Positions 18,679 through 27,863 of a stretch of 64,000 bases of DNA are shown here, one piece after another (the first letter of the stretch is position 1; the number at the start of each line of letters is the position of its first letter). Origin of the DNA: Actimicrobium antarcticum. Its GTDB lineage: Bacteria; Pseudomonadota; Gammaproteobacteria; Burkholderiales; Burkholderiaceae_D. Under the pieces are notes generated by a model. That model was not told the origin of the DNA. It saw only the letters and a list, made by a program, of their open reading frames with translations, and searched no databases. The stretch spans positions 186,001-250,000 of the forward strand of contig NZ_BAAAZE010000014.1 of the NCBI RefSeq assembly GCF_039536745.1, read 5' to 3'. A program made the translations under genes and the position numbers.

Positions 18679-21600
18679 CTATTTTCTATCTGACTTAGCC
18701 TTCATATAATCGGCAGCACTCGTTGGGAACAACACCTCTTTGTTCACTACCTGTTTCAATCTCGCTTCATCAGCTATCATTTTCTGACGAAGTCTTTTCA
18801 AATCTTGAACCGAATAATTATTCAACTGAACAGATTTATGAATGCGGCTTTCACTTTCAAACCTTTCGATTTCAGCGGCATACTCAGGATCCAGCTCTAA
18901 AAATTTTTCCGGCAAACTTGTGAGTATATTAAAATTTTCATTTACCTTATCAGTAGATAAATTTATCTCACCAATAAGCTGATTTTCTTCAACTTTTACC
19001 TCGGCACTTTTGTCATTCAAATAATTACTACCGATAATATTTTCAACTATTTCTTTTTCAGCATTCAGTGCCATTTCGCTCATTTTTTGGGCTTCCAAAG
19101 CTGCCTCAAGCGCATCTTGCGTTGTTCTTACGTTTCTTAAAGACTGATTCAATTCGTTTAAAGTTGTTACTGCTACATCTCCGTGGAGAGGGCTACCGCT
19201 TTCAAGCAATTTAGAGAAATTGCGCGGGATTTGTGGCATCGATAGCGCTTGCGCCGAAGGCAGGACGGTTAGCGCCTTCTTATTCATATCAAATACGATC
19301 ATCTCGGCCTGAATATTTGCCAGGATCACCGTGTTCTTGAGCAAGAGCAAACGGCCTTGGCCCTCCAATACCGCACTATCAGACATTTTTTGAGTCAAAC
19401 TCTGGAACGAATCCGCTATTGTTTTATCATCTGTCAGCTTGTTGATCAGCGCGTCCAAAGTTTTTATCTGATTTTGTTTATTTTGATCGAGTTGGCTACT
19501 CAAATCATCAGGCAAACTTAACCTAAGATTTTTGATATGAACCATACATTCGTCCAACATATTACCTATAGTCTCACTTTCTTTAATTAATGACTCCAGC
19601 GATGAATCTGGAGGCAATACGACTTTTTCCGGTATATGTCTCCCTTGTGATGGTGATGAGTCTATTAACTCAGGTAACACCGGCCCCGCATCATCAGCTT
19701 GAGGCGACGGTGTACCGGTTTGCATTTGTACGTTGTCCATAAAAAGAGAATCATCTCTTAGTACGGAAGTTTGACTTTCAAGTGAGTATTTTCTGCTAAT
19801 ACTAGTATCCGGTTTGTCAGTAACTGAAAAATATTTTGTGATTTTTGACTGATTAGTTGAATCTCGTTGATTTTCAGGATTTTTCTCTCCATCATCTATA
19901 TTTGATGGCAATGCTGATTTTTTCGATACTGGCGAATCCTGACTTCCCCTAGGAGAATCATCAAGAGTCGCTTGGCTGGTTAGCGTCGGGGATTCGGCGA
20001 TTTTTGTAAGTGTAGTTGTCGATGAAGGCTCACCGACAGCGGGCTGCACATTCAGGGCTTGTGCAATTATTTCGGCGCGCATCTGAGCTTGTTGCACAGC
20101 CGACTTATTGTTATATAAAGCAGTTAAGCGATTGGATAGATCGCTATCCGACGTCGGTGATGCACGATTCTTTAAAGTCGTTTCGTTATTTTTCACATCC
20201 ATTTGATCGCGGATCAATGCTTTTTCAAATTCAAGATGGATTGGCTCACGCGGACCATTCTTCAAATCCAATAAAAGATTTTGGGTGAGTTGACTGTAAT
20301 TCCATAACGTTTCATAGATATCCGCTATAGTTTCATGGATTAATTTTAATTTCGACGATTCCAGCGGCAGGCGTGATGTGCCGGCTTGATTTACTGTTGA
20401 TTCATCAGCTTGAAAGTCTTGGCAATTTCCTACATCCGAAACGGGAGATTCGACACCCGGTTCCTGCACTGCTGCATTTACGTCGTCGAGATCCCATTCA
20501 TGTGAGAATCTTTGCGAATTCGGAGATTCATTAAGGCCTAAATCGGTATTTTCACTGCTGTAACTTTCTACAGATTCAATATCATCTTTGTCGCTCTGTT
20601 CAAATTGCTGGGAGCGATCATGCTCGACACCGCTGCCTGTTACAGGAGATGGCCGCTGCGATTGATTATTTCGGAATATACCTGTTCGCGATTCAGAACC
20701 AATGTTGGATAGCGAAGATGATTCTGGCGCTGCAGGTGGCATGGCAGACTGCGCTGCAGATGGCGATTTAGGGCCTACTGCAGTAGGGCCTTCAGGTTGT
20801 GCTAAAGCCTGTACTGAAGCTACTACCGAAAGTGATCCAGCCACTACGTTAGCAAATGCGGTTGCGACTAAGGATTTGGCAGCTGCTGCAGCTTCGGTAG
20901 CGTCATCAACACTGGCATCGGAACCAACAGTTGCAGGGACTGCGGGCACGGCAGTCCCTGTGTCTGCACCTGTTTTTACAAGCTCCGCTTTGGAGAATTC
21001 CCCAACAATCCAAGCAAACCGATCCTCAGAGTGCTTACGATACTCCGCTTTACGTTTGCTTTTGAAATTACCTCTAAAATCAACATAAGCTTGAAAATTT
21101 TCGCTATTAACCTTTTTTAAAATAGTCGGATCAACCCTAACTTCTGCTATCAGTTGTTTTAGGTACTGATTAAATTTCTGTGACGCATCCTTGTATATTA
21201 ATTTTTGCCGCCATGGAATTTCTTTTTTTAGTTTAAGTAGTTCATTAATTTCAGCATTTTCCTTGTTTTCAGCGCGATTGGCCGGGGGGGTTTCCGAACT
21301 TGCCGGGCTCTGCAAAAATTTCATCTCTATCGCCGCATATTTACCATCGATGAAACGTTTATCACCATCAATATTCGCTGCATTGCGAACCAACTCAACA
21401 TAATCAATTTTGTAAAATTTTTCTTCCTCAATTTTTTTTTCGTCTGCAGGCAAACTATTGATCTTCTCACGGCAATTCATGATTGAATGTTCTACCAAGC
21501 CATAAACATCTTTTTCATCTAAATGATGCCTCACTGTATTGACAGTATCTTTCTTGTCATGGTCTATCAAAGCATCAAGAATACGCGCACAAATTGATAA

Positions 21601-22128
21601 TTCGAGCTCATTTGGAAGTACTTTAGAGTCGGCTTCAAGATTAGACGGACACTTTGCCCAGATTTTTTCGAATGTTTCATCTTTTACGATTTCGCTGAAA
21701 TTAGTTTCACTTGATAAAGCTACCTTTAGGTAAGCAATTTTTTTATCAATCCCTTCATTGCTTAACAGTGTAAAACTCACTGAGCGCGAATCCGGCGTCC
21801 CTTCGGCTACTGCCTGACCAAGAGGGAGATTTTTTTTTCCTTTTTGTAACGGTTTTGATGTCAAATTAGCTCTTTTTGAGTCAGAACTAGTTTGACTGTT
21901 GTCGCCTGGCATTTTTGAATTGGAATTCAAAAATAGATTAAATCTTGATCGTGCTTTTCTGAAAACTTGAGTAGCGCTGCCAAAAATATTTCTTTCTGTT
22001 TTCGAATCAATGCTCGCTGAAGAGTTTCGATCATTAGAAATAATCTGCTGATTTTTTTCTCGTTGAGTCAAAGTATGATTATCGGAAAGGCTTGATAGGT
22101 TACTGGATGATTTTGAAATCTGAGGCAT
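18679..22128 (-). CDS. Giant AT-rich orphan gene, 1149-residue Ser-rich protein
   Basis: I do not recognise this protein. It has no Sec signal; residues 1-50 contain 12 Ser. Residues 120-380 are charged and helical (for example ICARILDALIDHDKKDTVNTVRHHLDE). Residues 390-470 form an Ala/Val/Pro-rich block, encoded by a locally GC-richer patch, with one weakly hydrophobic stretch (about 411-443). Residues 470-840 are low-complexity and rich in Ser, Asp, Pro and Gln. Residues 845-1130 are again helical and coiled-coil-like. ATG 22128 follows GGAG by seven bases. A sampled line is about 33% GC against about 63% in neighbours. The domain plan resembles large secreted effectors, but that is inference only. 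Confidence 0.75.
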   Translation of the reverse strand: MPQISKSSSNLSSLSDNHTLTQREKNQQIISNDRNSSASIDSKTERNIFGSATQVFRKARSRFNLFLNSNSKMPGDNSQTSSDSKRANLTSKPLQKGKKNLPLGQAVAEGTPDSRSVSFTLLSNEGIDKKIAYLKVALSSETNFSEIVKDETFEKIWAKCPSNLEADSKVLPNELELSICARILDALIDHDKKDTVNTVRHHLDEKDVYGLVEHSIMNCREKINSLPADEKKIEEEKFYKIDYVELVRNAANIDGDKRFIDGKYAAIEMKFLQSPASSETPPANRAENKENAEINELLKLKKEIPWRQKLIYKDASQKFNQYLKQLIAEVRVDPTILKKVNSENFQAYVDFRGNFKSKRKAEYRKHSEDRFAWIVGEFSKAELVKTGADTGTAVPAVPATVGSDASVDDATEAAAAAKSLVATAFANVVAGSLSVVASVQALAQPEGPTAVGPKSPSAAQSAMPPAAPESSSLSNIGSESRTGIFRNNQSQRPSPVTGSGVEHDRSQQFEQSDKDDIESVESYSSENTDLGLNESPNSQRFSHEWDLDDVNAAVQEPGVESPVSDVGNCQDFQADESTVNQAGTSRLPLESSKLKLIHETIADIYETLWNYSQLTQNLLLDLKNGPREPIHLEFEKALIRDQMDVKNNETTLKNRASPTSDSDLSNRLTALYNNKSAVQQAQMRAEIIAQALNVQPAVGEPSSTTTLTKIAESPTLTSQATLDDSPRGSQDSPVSKKSALPSNIDDGEKNPENQRDSTNQSKITKYFSVTDKPDTSISRKYSLESQTSVLRDDSLFMDNVQMQTGTPSPQADDAGPVLPELIDSSPSQGRHIPEKVVLPPDSSLESLIKESETIGNMLDECMVHIKNLRLSLPDDLSSQLDQNKQNQIKTLDALINKLTDDKTIADSFQSLTQKMSDSAVLEGQGRLLLLKNTVILANIQAEMIVFDMNKKALTVLPSAQALSMPQIPRNFSKLLESGSPLHGDVAVTTLNELNQSLRNVRTTQDALEAALEAQKMSEMALNAEKEIVENIIGSNYLNDKSAEVKVEENQLIGEINLSTDKVNENFNILTSLPEKFLELDPEYAAEIERFESESRIHKSVQLNNYSVQDLKRLRQKMIADEARLKQVVNKEVLFPTSAADYMKAKSDRK

Positions 22129-22432
22129 AACTACTCCAAGTTGTGTACCCTAAGTGTCGACTGCACTGTGATGGCGATGAACTTAAGTGGCGTGATTGCC
22201 GCGTCAGTTCCATGCCAAAAAGACAATCTGAACGGATGTTATTGGTAAGGAAATATGTGCCCGCAAACTATCACCTGGGGCACCGAAACCAGGAGGTGCA
22301 ATCGGATGTCTTCTGCGACGGGAGACAGATCAAGAGAAATAGTCCGTTATTTCGCGATGCAAACGACGAATGTACTCAGTGCGGAAAGCGAATAACGCAT
22401 CAATACGGGGACTCACCGCATCAACAGAACCC
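22129..22432. other. Intergenic region, no gene seen
   Basis: A stretch of about 300 bases separates the giant orphan gene from the third orphan gene. It marks the change from AT-rich to GC-rich DNA. A plus-strand frame of about 130 codons starting at 22143 has no ribosome site and an odd Cys/Arg-rich product running into the neighbouring gene, so I do not call it. The giant gene's promoter is presumably here. Confidence 0.45.
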
Positions 22433-23128
22433 TTACTCCGTATCCACCTTCCCCACCCGTCCAAGCTGCTGCATCACCCAACTAGTCCGCCGCTCCATCA
22501 TCTGCGCAACTAGTTCCGAGTCCTTGCTACGCGCCGCCTGAAAAACGCCAGACCGCGCCATGCGTTGATCCAGCAACGGTAGTAATTTGGCTTCCTGCGC
22601 ACCCGATTGCGTAACAACCGCCTTGGCAGCAGCCAGCTTTTTCTGATCAAGGCGTTGAAGGCTATCGAGTGCATGCGCCAGCGCACCCAGGCAATCCTGC
22701 TCGAATTTCAGGCTGGCAAGGATCTCGCCTGGTAGCAGGGCATGCAGGGGCCCGGTTTTCGGACTGAGTCGTCGGGTTGGACGAGAGAGTGCCTTGTGTT
22801 GTTGCAGTAGGGTATTGGTATCGTGTATCGCCGCGCGGACAACTTCGTTTGCATCCTCGGCAAGCTTGACCGCCGCCAGTTCCGCAGGGTGTGTTCGGGT
22901 GGCGCCAGCGAATTTCATGAATGCAACGCTGTGTAGCGGTGAGATAAGGGTGCTGCGGACTTGCTGTTCCATACGGCCGGGCGCCGAACGCGATGCCGTT
23001 GCCGCAGCGGATGTGGTCGGTGGCGCCGCAAGGTCCGAGGATGGTGATGATGGGGGTGTCGATTCCGCAGGGGAGGCTGACAGCCCGGGCAGGAAACGAC
23101 CAATCAGCTTGCTGAGACCATTTGACAT
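22433..23128 (-). CDS. Orphan gene, Ser/Pro-rich N-terminus and helical C-terminus
   Basis: I do not recognise this protein of about 231 residues. Residues 1-50 are Ser/Pro/Ala-rich (12 Ser) without a Sec signal; the rest is predicted helical, with segments such as LAAVKLAEDANEVVRAAIHDTNTLLQQH and LGALAHALDSLQRLDQKKLAAAKAV. Near the end, ARSKDSELVAQMMERR loosely echoes IRKRDPVMLSQMLEDF of the 17.5 kb orphan. Unlike the other two its composition is GC-rich like the host. The start is uncertain: ATG 23128 gives a natural N-terminus, while GTG 23167 is in frame further upstream; neither has a good ribosome site. It shares strand and layout with the other two orphans. Confidence 0.6.
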   Translation of the reverse strand: MSNGLSKLIGRFLPGLSASPAESTPPSSPSSDLAAPPTTSAAATASRSAPGRMEQQVRSTLISPLHSVAFMKFAGATRTHPAELAAVKLAEDANEVVRAAIHDTNTLLQQHKALSRPTRRLSPKTGPLHALLPGEILASLKFEQDCLGALAHALDSLQRLDQKKLAAAKAVVTQSGAQEAKLLPLLDQRMARSGVFQAARSKDSELVAQMMERRTSWVMQQLGRVGKVDTE

Positions 23129-23365
23129 GACGTGTTTGCGCGAGGCCACGACAGGATGGCGACTCACAGGGGATAGTGATTAATACTTTTGAGTGACCAA
23201 ACTAAAAGAACGGTTCCGTCGAGCCGGAGATTTTTTCAGAACCACAACGACGCGCTGAACACCGCATGCCCACCCGTTGCGCAGCCGTGTTGCAAGGTAC
23301 TAATGCTTATATGTTGTGCCGCGATCCGTACTGCACTCGGAGCGGCACGCAGCGTCCATCAAATG

Positions 23366-24274
23366 CTATCCAGCCCGCGCCGCCGCAATCGCATTCCCCG
23401 CCCGACTCACCGCCTTGCGCCCCAGATGCTGCGAAATAAACTGCCCCGCATCGACCACCGCATGCAGATCAATCCCGGTAGTAATACCCAACCCCTGCAT
23501 CAGATACAGCACATCTTCGGTAGCGATATTGCCGGTCGCTCCTTTTGCATATGGACACCCGCCAAGGCCAGCCACCGACGCATGGAAAATCGCAATGCCG
23601 ACTTCCAGACTGGCATAGATATTCGCCAGTGCCTGTCCATAGGTGTCATGAAAATGTCCCGACAGCTGCGCCAGCGGAAACTCTTGCGCGGCGCGCTGCA
23701 TGACAGCCTGCACGCGGTGTGGCGTGCCCACGCCGATGGTGTCGGCGATGTCGATTTCATCGCAGCCCAGTTCACGCATCCGGCTGACCACATCGGCCAC
23801 GCTGTCCAGCGCGACCTCGCCCTGATACGGACAACCGAGCGTACAGCTGATGCTGCCGCGCAGGCGCAGGCCGTTCAGTTTTGCGGCAGCCGCGACCGGA
23901 CGGAAGCGTTCGAGCGATTCGGCGATCGAGCAATTGATGTTCTTTTGCGAAAACGCTTCCGAGGCCGAACCAAAGATCACGACTTCATCAGCGCGCGCCA
24001 GCAGCGCCGCCTCGAAGCCCTGCATGTTCGGTGTCAGCGCCGAATAGAGTACGCCGTCGCGGCGCGCGATCTGCGCCATCACCTCGGTCGAGGTGGCCAT
24101 TTGCGGCACCCATTTCGGCGAGACAAACGAGGCCGCTTCGATGTTGCTGAAGCCGGCACCGGTCAGCATGTCGACCAGCGCGATCTTGATGGCAGCGGGG
24201 ATGGTCTGCTGTTCGTTTTGCAGGCCGTCACGGGGGCCGACTTCGACGATTTTGACGTGGGTGGGCAGGCTCAT
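23366..24274 (-). CDS. liuE: Hydroxymethylglutaryl-CoA lyase
   Basis: The 302-residue TIM-barrel enzyme cleaves HMG-CoA to acetyl-CoA and acetoacetate, the last step of leucine degradation. It begins VKIVEVGPRDGLQNE, the conserved active-site motif with the catalytic Arg and metal-binding Asp. LSGHFHDTYGQALAN carries the two metal-ligand His, and the signature GLGGCPYAKGATGN carries the active-site loop cysteine. ATG 24274 is preceded by AAAGG and lies one base after the stop of the reductase gene. It is the last gene of the liu run. Confidence 0.95.
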   Translation of the reverse strand: MSLPTHVKIVEVGPRDGLQNEQQTIPAAIKIALVDMLTGAGFSNIEAASFVSPKWVPQMATSTEVMAQIARRDGVLYSALTPNMQGFEAALLARADEVVIFGSASEAFSQKNINCSIAESLERFRPVAAAAKLNGLRLRGSISCTLGCPYQGEVALDSVADVVSRMRELGCDEIDIADTIGVGTPHRVQAVMQRAAQEFPLAQLSGHFHDTYGQALANIYASLEVGIAIFHASVAGLGGCPYAKGATGNIATEDVLYLMQGLGITTGIDLHAVVDAGQFISQHLGRKAVSRAGNAIAAARAG

Positions 24275-24275
24275 T

Positions 24276-25205
24276 TCAATATCCTTTCGTGCGGTCGACC
24301 AGGCCGGCAATCGGCTGGCCGCGCTCCATCTGTTTGAGTTTGGCGGCAATCTGGCGCACGCTGTCGCCGCGCAAGGTCAGTGCCGCGATGTGCGGGGTGA
24401 TGGTGATGCGCGGCTCGTTCCAGAACGGATGGTCGGAGGCCAGCGGCTCGTCGCGGAACACGTCCAGCGTGGCACCGGCCAGATGGCCGTCTTCCAGCAA
24501 GTCCAGCAGATCGCGTTCGACCACATGCGCGCCGCGGGCAACGTTGATCAGGTAGGCACCCTTCGGCAGCAGCGCCAGCGTGGCGCGGTCGAGCAGGCCG
24601 GTGGTCTCGGCGGTCAGCGGCAGCACGCACACCAGCACCTGCGATTGCGCCAGGAAGTCATCGAGTTCCTCGGCACCCGCGTGCGAATGCACGCCGGGGA
24701 TTTCCTTGCGGCTGCGGCTCCAGCTGCGCAGCGGAAAATCGAAGTGCGCCAGCGCGTCGGCGATGCGCGCACCCAGCACGCCCATGCCCAGTATGCCGAC
24801 CGAAAAATCTTCCTTGCGACGCGGCTTCAGAAAGCGCCATTGATGGTCGCGCGCCTGCGCATTGAATTCGTCGAAGCGGCGGAAATAGCGCAGCACCGCA
24901 TGCGTGACGTATTCGGCCATCTGTATCGCCATGCCGGCGTCATCAAGCCGGATCACGGGGACGCCGGCCGGCAGCGCATCGCCCAGTTGCAGGATGGCGT
25001 CGACACCCGCGCCGAGGTTGAAAATCGCCTTCAGCCCGGTGCGGCCCTGCAGCATCGCGGCCGGCGGTTTCCAGACCACCGCATAATCGGCCGGCGCGCT
25101 GTCGCCCTCGGACCAGACACGCACGTCTGCCAGCGGCAAGGCCTTGTGCAATTCGGCGAGCCACTGGTCGGCAGCGCCGCCGTCGGCATAAAACAGGATC
25201 TGCAT
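24276..25205 (-). CDS. ghrA: Glyoxylate/hydroxypyruvate reductase A
   Basis: The 309-residue D-2-hydroxyacid dehydrogenase reduces glyoxylate to glycolate and hydroxypyruvate to glycerate with NAD(P)H. The Rossmann motif is VGILGMGVLGARIADAL; the catalytic Arg is in LINVARGAHVVERDLLDLL; Glu is in LDVFRDEPLASDHPFW; and the catalytic His is in ITITPHIAALT. The N-terminal FNLGAGVDAIL with GMAIQMAEYV is typical of the GhrA subgroup. It sits between liuD and liuE with almost no spacing and so is probably co-transcribed, though it is not a leucine-pathway enzyme. Confidence 0.92.
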   Translation of the reverse strand: MQILFYADGGAADQWLAELHKALPLADVRVWSEGDSAPADYAVVWKPPAAMLQGRTGLKAIFNLGAGVDAILQLGDALPAGVPVIRLDDAGMAIQMAEYVTHAVLRYFRRFDEFNAQARDHQWRFLKPRRKEDFSVGILGMGVLGARIADALAHFDFPLRSWSRSRKEIPGVHSHAGAEELDDFLAQSQVLVCVLPLTAETTGLLDRATLALLPKGAYLINVARGAHVVERDLLDLLEDGHLAGATLDVFRDEPLASDHPFWNEPRITITPHIAALTLRGDSVRQIAAKLKQMERGQPIAGLVDRTKGY

Positions 25206-25214
25206 GGAAGGCTC

Positions 25215-27236
25215 CTAGTGGGTGGCGAGGGTGGCGACTGCGGTATTGAACGACAGCAGTGGCGATCCTTCGGTGACCTGGTCGCCCACGGCATACAGCA
25301 CTTGTTCGACCACGCCAGCGGCCGGGGCGGTGATGGTGTGTTCCATTTTCATGGCTTCCATGATCAGCATCGGCGCGCCTTTTTCAACCACATCGCCAGC
25401 CGCCACCAGCACGGCGACGATCTTGCCCGGCATCGGTGCGGTCAGGCGGCCACCTTCGGCTTCGGTTTCGCCGGAATGCGCCAGCGGGTCGGTCCAGGTC
25501 AGAGCGGCATGGCTGCCTTGCTGATAGACATGGAACTGCTCGCCATCGCGCACCACCGTGCCGCGCACGGTGCGTTCGCCCAGTTGCAGCGTGATCGCGT
25601 CGCCGACATGGCTGGTGATTGTCATGAGCGCGCTGGCGTCTCCCACATCGAGTTGAAAGCCATCACGCAAGTAGGTTGTACGCACTGCATGGGTGCCGGC
25701 GTCGTCCGTCAACTCCAGCGTGCGCTGCAGTGGCACGTTCATGCGCCAGCCATCGGCGCTGGCCCACGGACTGGTGGCACCGGATCGTTCGGACTGCAGC
25801 AATGCGGCAGCCGCCAGCGCCAACACTGGCAGGCTGGCCGCTTGCGGTGCCGGGAACAGCGCGGTCTGGTTGTGCTCGATCAGGCCGGTATCGAGCGTGG
25901 CGTTGGCGAACGGTGCGCTCTCGACCAGGCGCTTGAGAAAGGCGATGTTCGACGACAGACCGACGATCCGATATTGCGACAACGCCTCGCTCATCTGGCG
26001 CAGCGCAGCGTCGCGGTCCTTGCCCCAGACGATCAGCTTGGCAATCATCGGATCATAAAACGGCGAGATCGCATCGCCCTCGCGCACACCGCTGTCGATG
26101 CGCACCACGCTGTGTTCGCGCAGGTTGGTGGGCGTGCTGAAACTGATCGCATCGGGTGTGCCCAGATGACGCAGCGTGCCGATCGATGGCAGGAAACCCT
26201 TCTCCGGATTTTCGGCATAGATGCGGGCTTCGAGTGCGTGGCCGTTGATGGTCAACTGGTCTTGCCGCAGCGGCAGTGCTTCGCCGGACGCGACGCGCAA
26301 TTGCCATTCGACCAGGTCGAGGCCGGTGATCATTTCGGTGACCGGATGTTCGACCTGCAGGCGGGTGTTCATCTCCATGAAATAGAACGAGCCATCCTGA
26401 TTGGCGATGAATTCGACGGTACCGGCACCGACATAATTGACCGCCTTGGCCGCAGCGATGGCGGCGTCGCCCATGGCGGTGCGGCGCGCCAGCGTCATGC
26501 CGGGGGCCGGTGCTTCTTCCAGCACTTTCTGGTGGCGCCTCTGCACCGAACAATCGCGTTCGAACAGATACACGCAATCGCCCTGAGTGTCGGCGAAGAC
26601 CTGGATTTCGATGTGGCGTGGCGCGCTCAGGTACTTTTCGACCAGCACCTTGTCGTCGCCAAAACTGTTGATGGCTTCGCGCTTGCAGGAGGCCAGCGCG
26701 GCCTTGAAATCGGCACTGGCCTCGACGATGCGCATGCCCTTGCCGCCACCGCCGGCGCTGGCTTTGAGCAGCACCGGGTAACCGATCTTATCGGCTTGCG
26801 TGAGCAGGAAGTCGGCATCCTGATTCTCGCCGTGGTAACCGGGCACCAGTGGCACGCCGGCCTTGTCCATCAATTCCTTGGCCGCGGATTTGCTGCCCAT
26901 GGCGCGAATTGCTGATGCCGGCGGGCCGATGAAGACCAGACCGGCGGCGGCGCAGGCATCGGCGAAGCCGGCGTTTTCGGACAGAAAACCGTAGCCCGGA
27001 TGGACTGCCTGCGCGCCGGTGGCGAGTGCCACTTCGATGATCTTGTCGGCTCGCAGATAGCTTTCCTTCGCCTCTGCCGGACCGATCCTGACTGCTTCGT
27101 CGCATAGCGCGACGTGGCGTGCATGGGCGTCGGCGTCGGAATAGACCGCCACGGTCTTGATGCCGAGACGACGGGCGCTGGCAGCGACCCGGCAAGCGAT
27201 TTCGCCACGGTTGGCGATCAGGATTTTGGTGAACAT
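25215..27236 (-). CDS. liuD: Methylcrotonyl-CoA carboxylase, biotin-carrying alpha subunit
   Basis: The 673-residue subunit carboxylates its own biotin with ATP and bicarbonate and hands CO2 to the beta subunit LiuB. Domains in order are the biotin carboxylase N-domain (FTKILIANRGEIACRV), ATP-grasp (GGGGKGMRIVEA; FMEMNTRLQVEHPVTEMITGLDLVEWQL), the biotin carboxylase C-domain and a C-terminal biotinyl domain with the biotin-lysine motif EAMKMEH. Length and operon context point to methylcrotonyl-CoA rather than acetyl- or propionyl-CoA carboxylase. It lies downstream of bioB, from which it is separated by a repeat-filled gap. Confidence 0.94.
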   Translation of the reverse strand: MFTKILIANRGEIACRVAASARRLGIKTVAVYSDADAHARHVALCDEAVRIGPAEAKESYLRADKIIEVALATGAQAVHPGYGFLSENAGFADACAAAGLVFIGPPASAIRAMGSKSAAKELMDKAGVPLVPGYHGENQDADFLLTQADKIGYPVLLKASAGGGGKGMRIVEASADFKAALASCKREAINSFGDDKVLVEKYLSAPRHIEIQVFADTQGDCVYLFERDCSVQRRHQKVLEEAPAPGMTLARRTAMGDAAIAAAKAVNYVGAGTVEFIANQDGSFYFMEMNTRLQVEHPVTEMITGLDLVEWQLRVASGEALPLRQDQLTINGHALEARIYAENPEKGFLPSIGTLRHLGTPDAISFSTPTNLREHSVVRIDSGVREGDAISPFYDPMIAKLIVWGKDRDAALRQMSEALSQYRIVGLSSNIAFLKRLVESAPFANATLDTGLIEHNQTALFPAPQAASLPVLALAAAALLQSERSGATSPWASADGWRMNVPLQRTLELTDDAGTHAVRTTYLRDGFQLDVGDASALMTITSHVGDAITLQLGERTVRGTVVRDGEQFHVYQQGSHAALTWTDPLAHSGETEAEGGRLTAPMPGKIVAVLVAAGDVVEKGAPMLIMEAMKMEHTITAPAAGVVEQVLYAVGDQVTEGSPLLSFNTAVATLATH

Positions 27237-27863
27237 GGTGGTCTCTTTGTTGTGGTTATTGTTTGGAATGTCTGGTGTGTTTCTGTACCTGTGTCATCGG
27301 GCGGTCGCAGCGGTCACGGTGCGCGACCATTGCGCTTCGTCGTTCTTTTCAACCATCTCGGTACACGACCATCGCGCTTCGTGGTTCGTTTTTGGGGTCA
27401 GAGTAATTTTCGCGATACCCCGCTGCGAAAAAAAACTCTGACCCCAAAAACTGCTGCTGTCGTACTTCGACCCTGCCCCAAAAACTGCTGCTGTCGTACT
27501 TCGACCGTCGCAAACCACCGAACGAGCCACCGGGGTCAGAGTTTTTTTTCGCGATGCCTTTCCGCGAAAATTACTCTGACCCCGCTGGCGGATTCCGGAG
27601 TACACGACCATCGCGCTTCGTGGTTCGTTTTTGGGGTCAGAGTAAATTTCGCGATACCCCGCTGCGAAAAAAAACTCTGACCCCAAAAACTGCTGCTGTC
27701 GTACCCCAACCGTCGCAAACCACCGTGCCAGCCACCGGGGTCAGAGTTTTTTTTCGCGATGCCTTTCCGCGAAAATTACTCTGACCCCGCTGGCGGATTC
27801 CGGAGTGCACGACCATCGCGCTGCGTGCGCCTTTTGCAAAAGTCACACAGCACGCGACAACAT
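27237..27863. other. Repeat-filled intergenic region between bioB and liuD
   Basis: About 630 bp without a credible gene. Four copies of a 52-bp inverted repeat occupy 27394-27788, and a flanking phrase of about 24 bp (beginning ACGACCATCGCGCTTCGTGG) recurs near 27365, 27604 and, altered, 27808. Overlapping short frames on both strands are translations of these repeats. Confidence 0.8.
27394..27788. repeat. Four 52-bp inverted-repeat elements in alternating orientation
   Basis: The copies are at 27394-27445, 27532-27583, 27633-27684 and 27737-27788. Each begins GGGGTCAGAGT and ends ACTCTGACCCC, with internal TTTTCGCG/CGCGAAAA-like arms and a short loop. Copies 1 and 3 share one asymmetric form; copies 2 and 4 are its reverse complement with a changed loop, so the elements alternate in direction. 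Copy 1 to 3 and 2 to 4 spacings are 239 and 205 bp, suggesting duplication of a two-element unit. They resemble REP/BIME-type elements. Confidence 0.85.

Noticed and set aside
22143..22541. Plus-strand frame of about 130 codons between two orphan genes
   Set aside because: No ribosome site, an odd Cys/Arg-rich product, and it runs into the opposite-strand orphan gene.
24093..26915. A 940-codon plus-strand open frame
   Set aside because: It lies antisense to liuE-ghrA-liuD, all of which are certain genes; high-GC codon bias opens long frames on the opposite strand. The product is His/Arg/Gln-rich with no domain.
27394..27788. Four regularly spaced repeats that could suggest CRISPR
   Set aside because: Orientation alternates, intervals between copies are shared rather than unique, and the copies are full inverted repeats.
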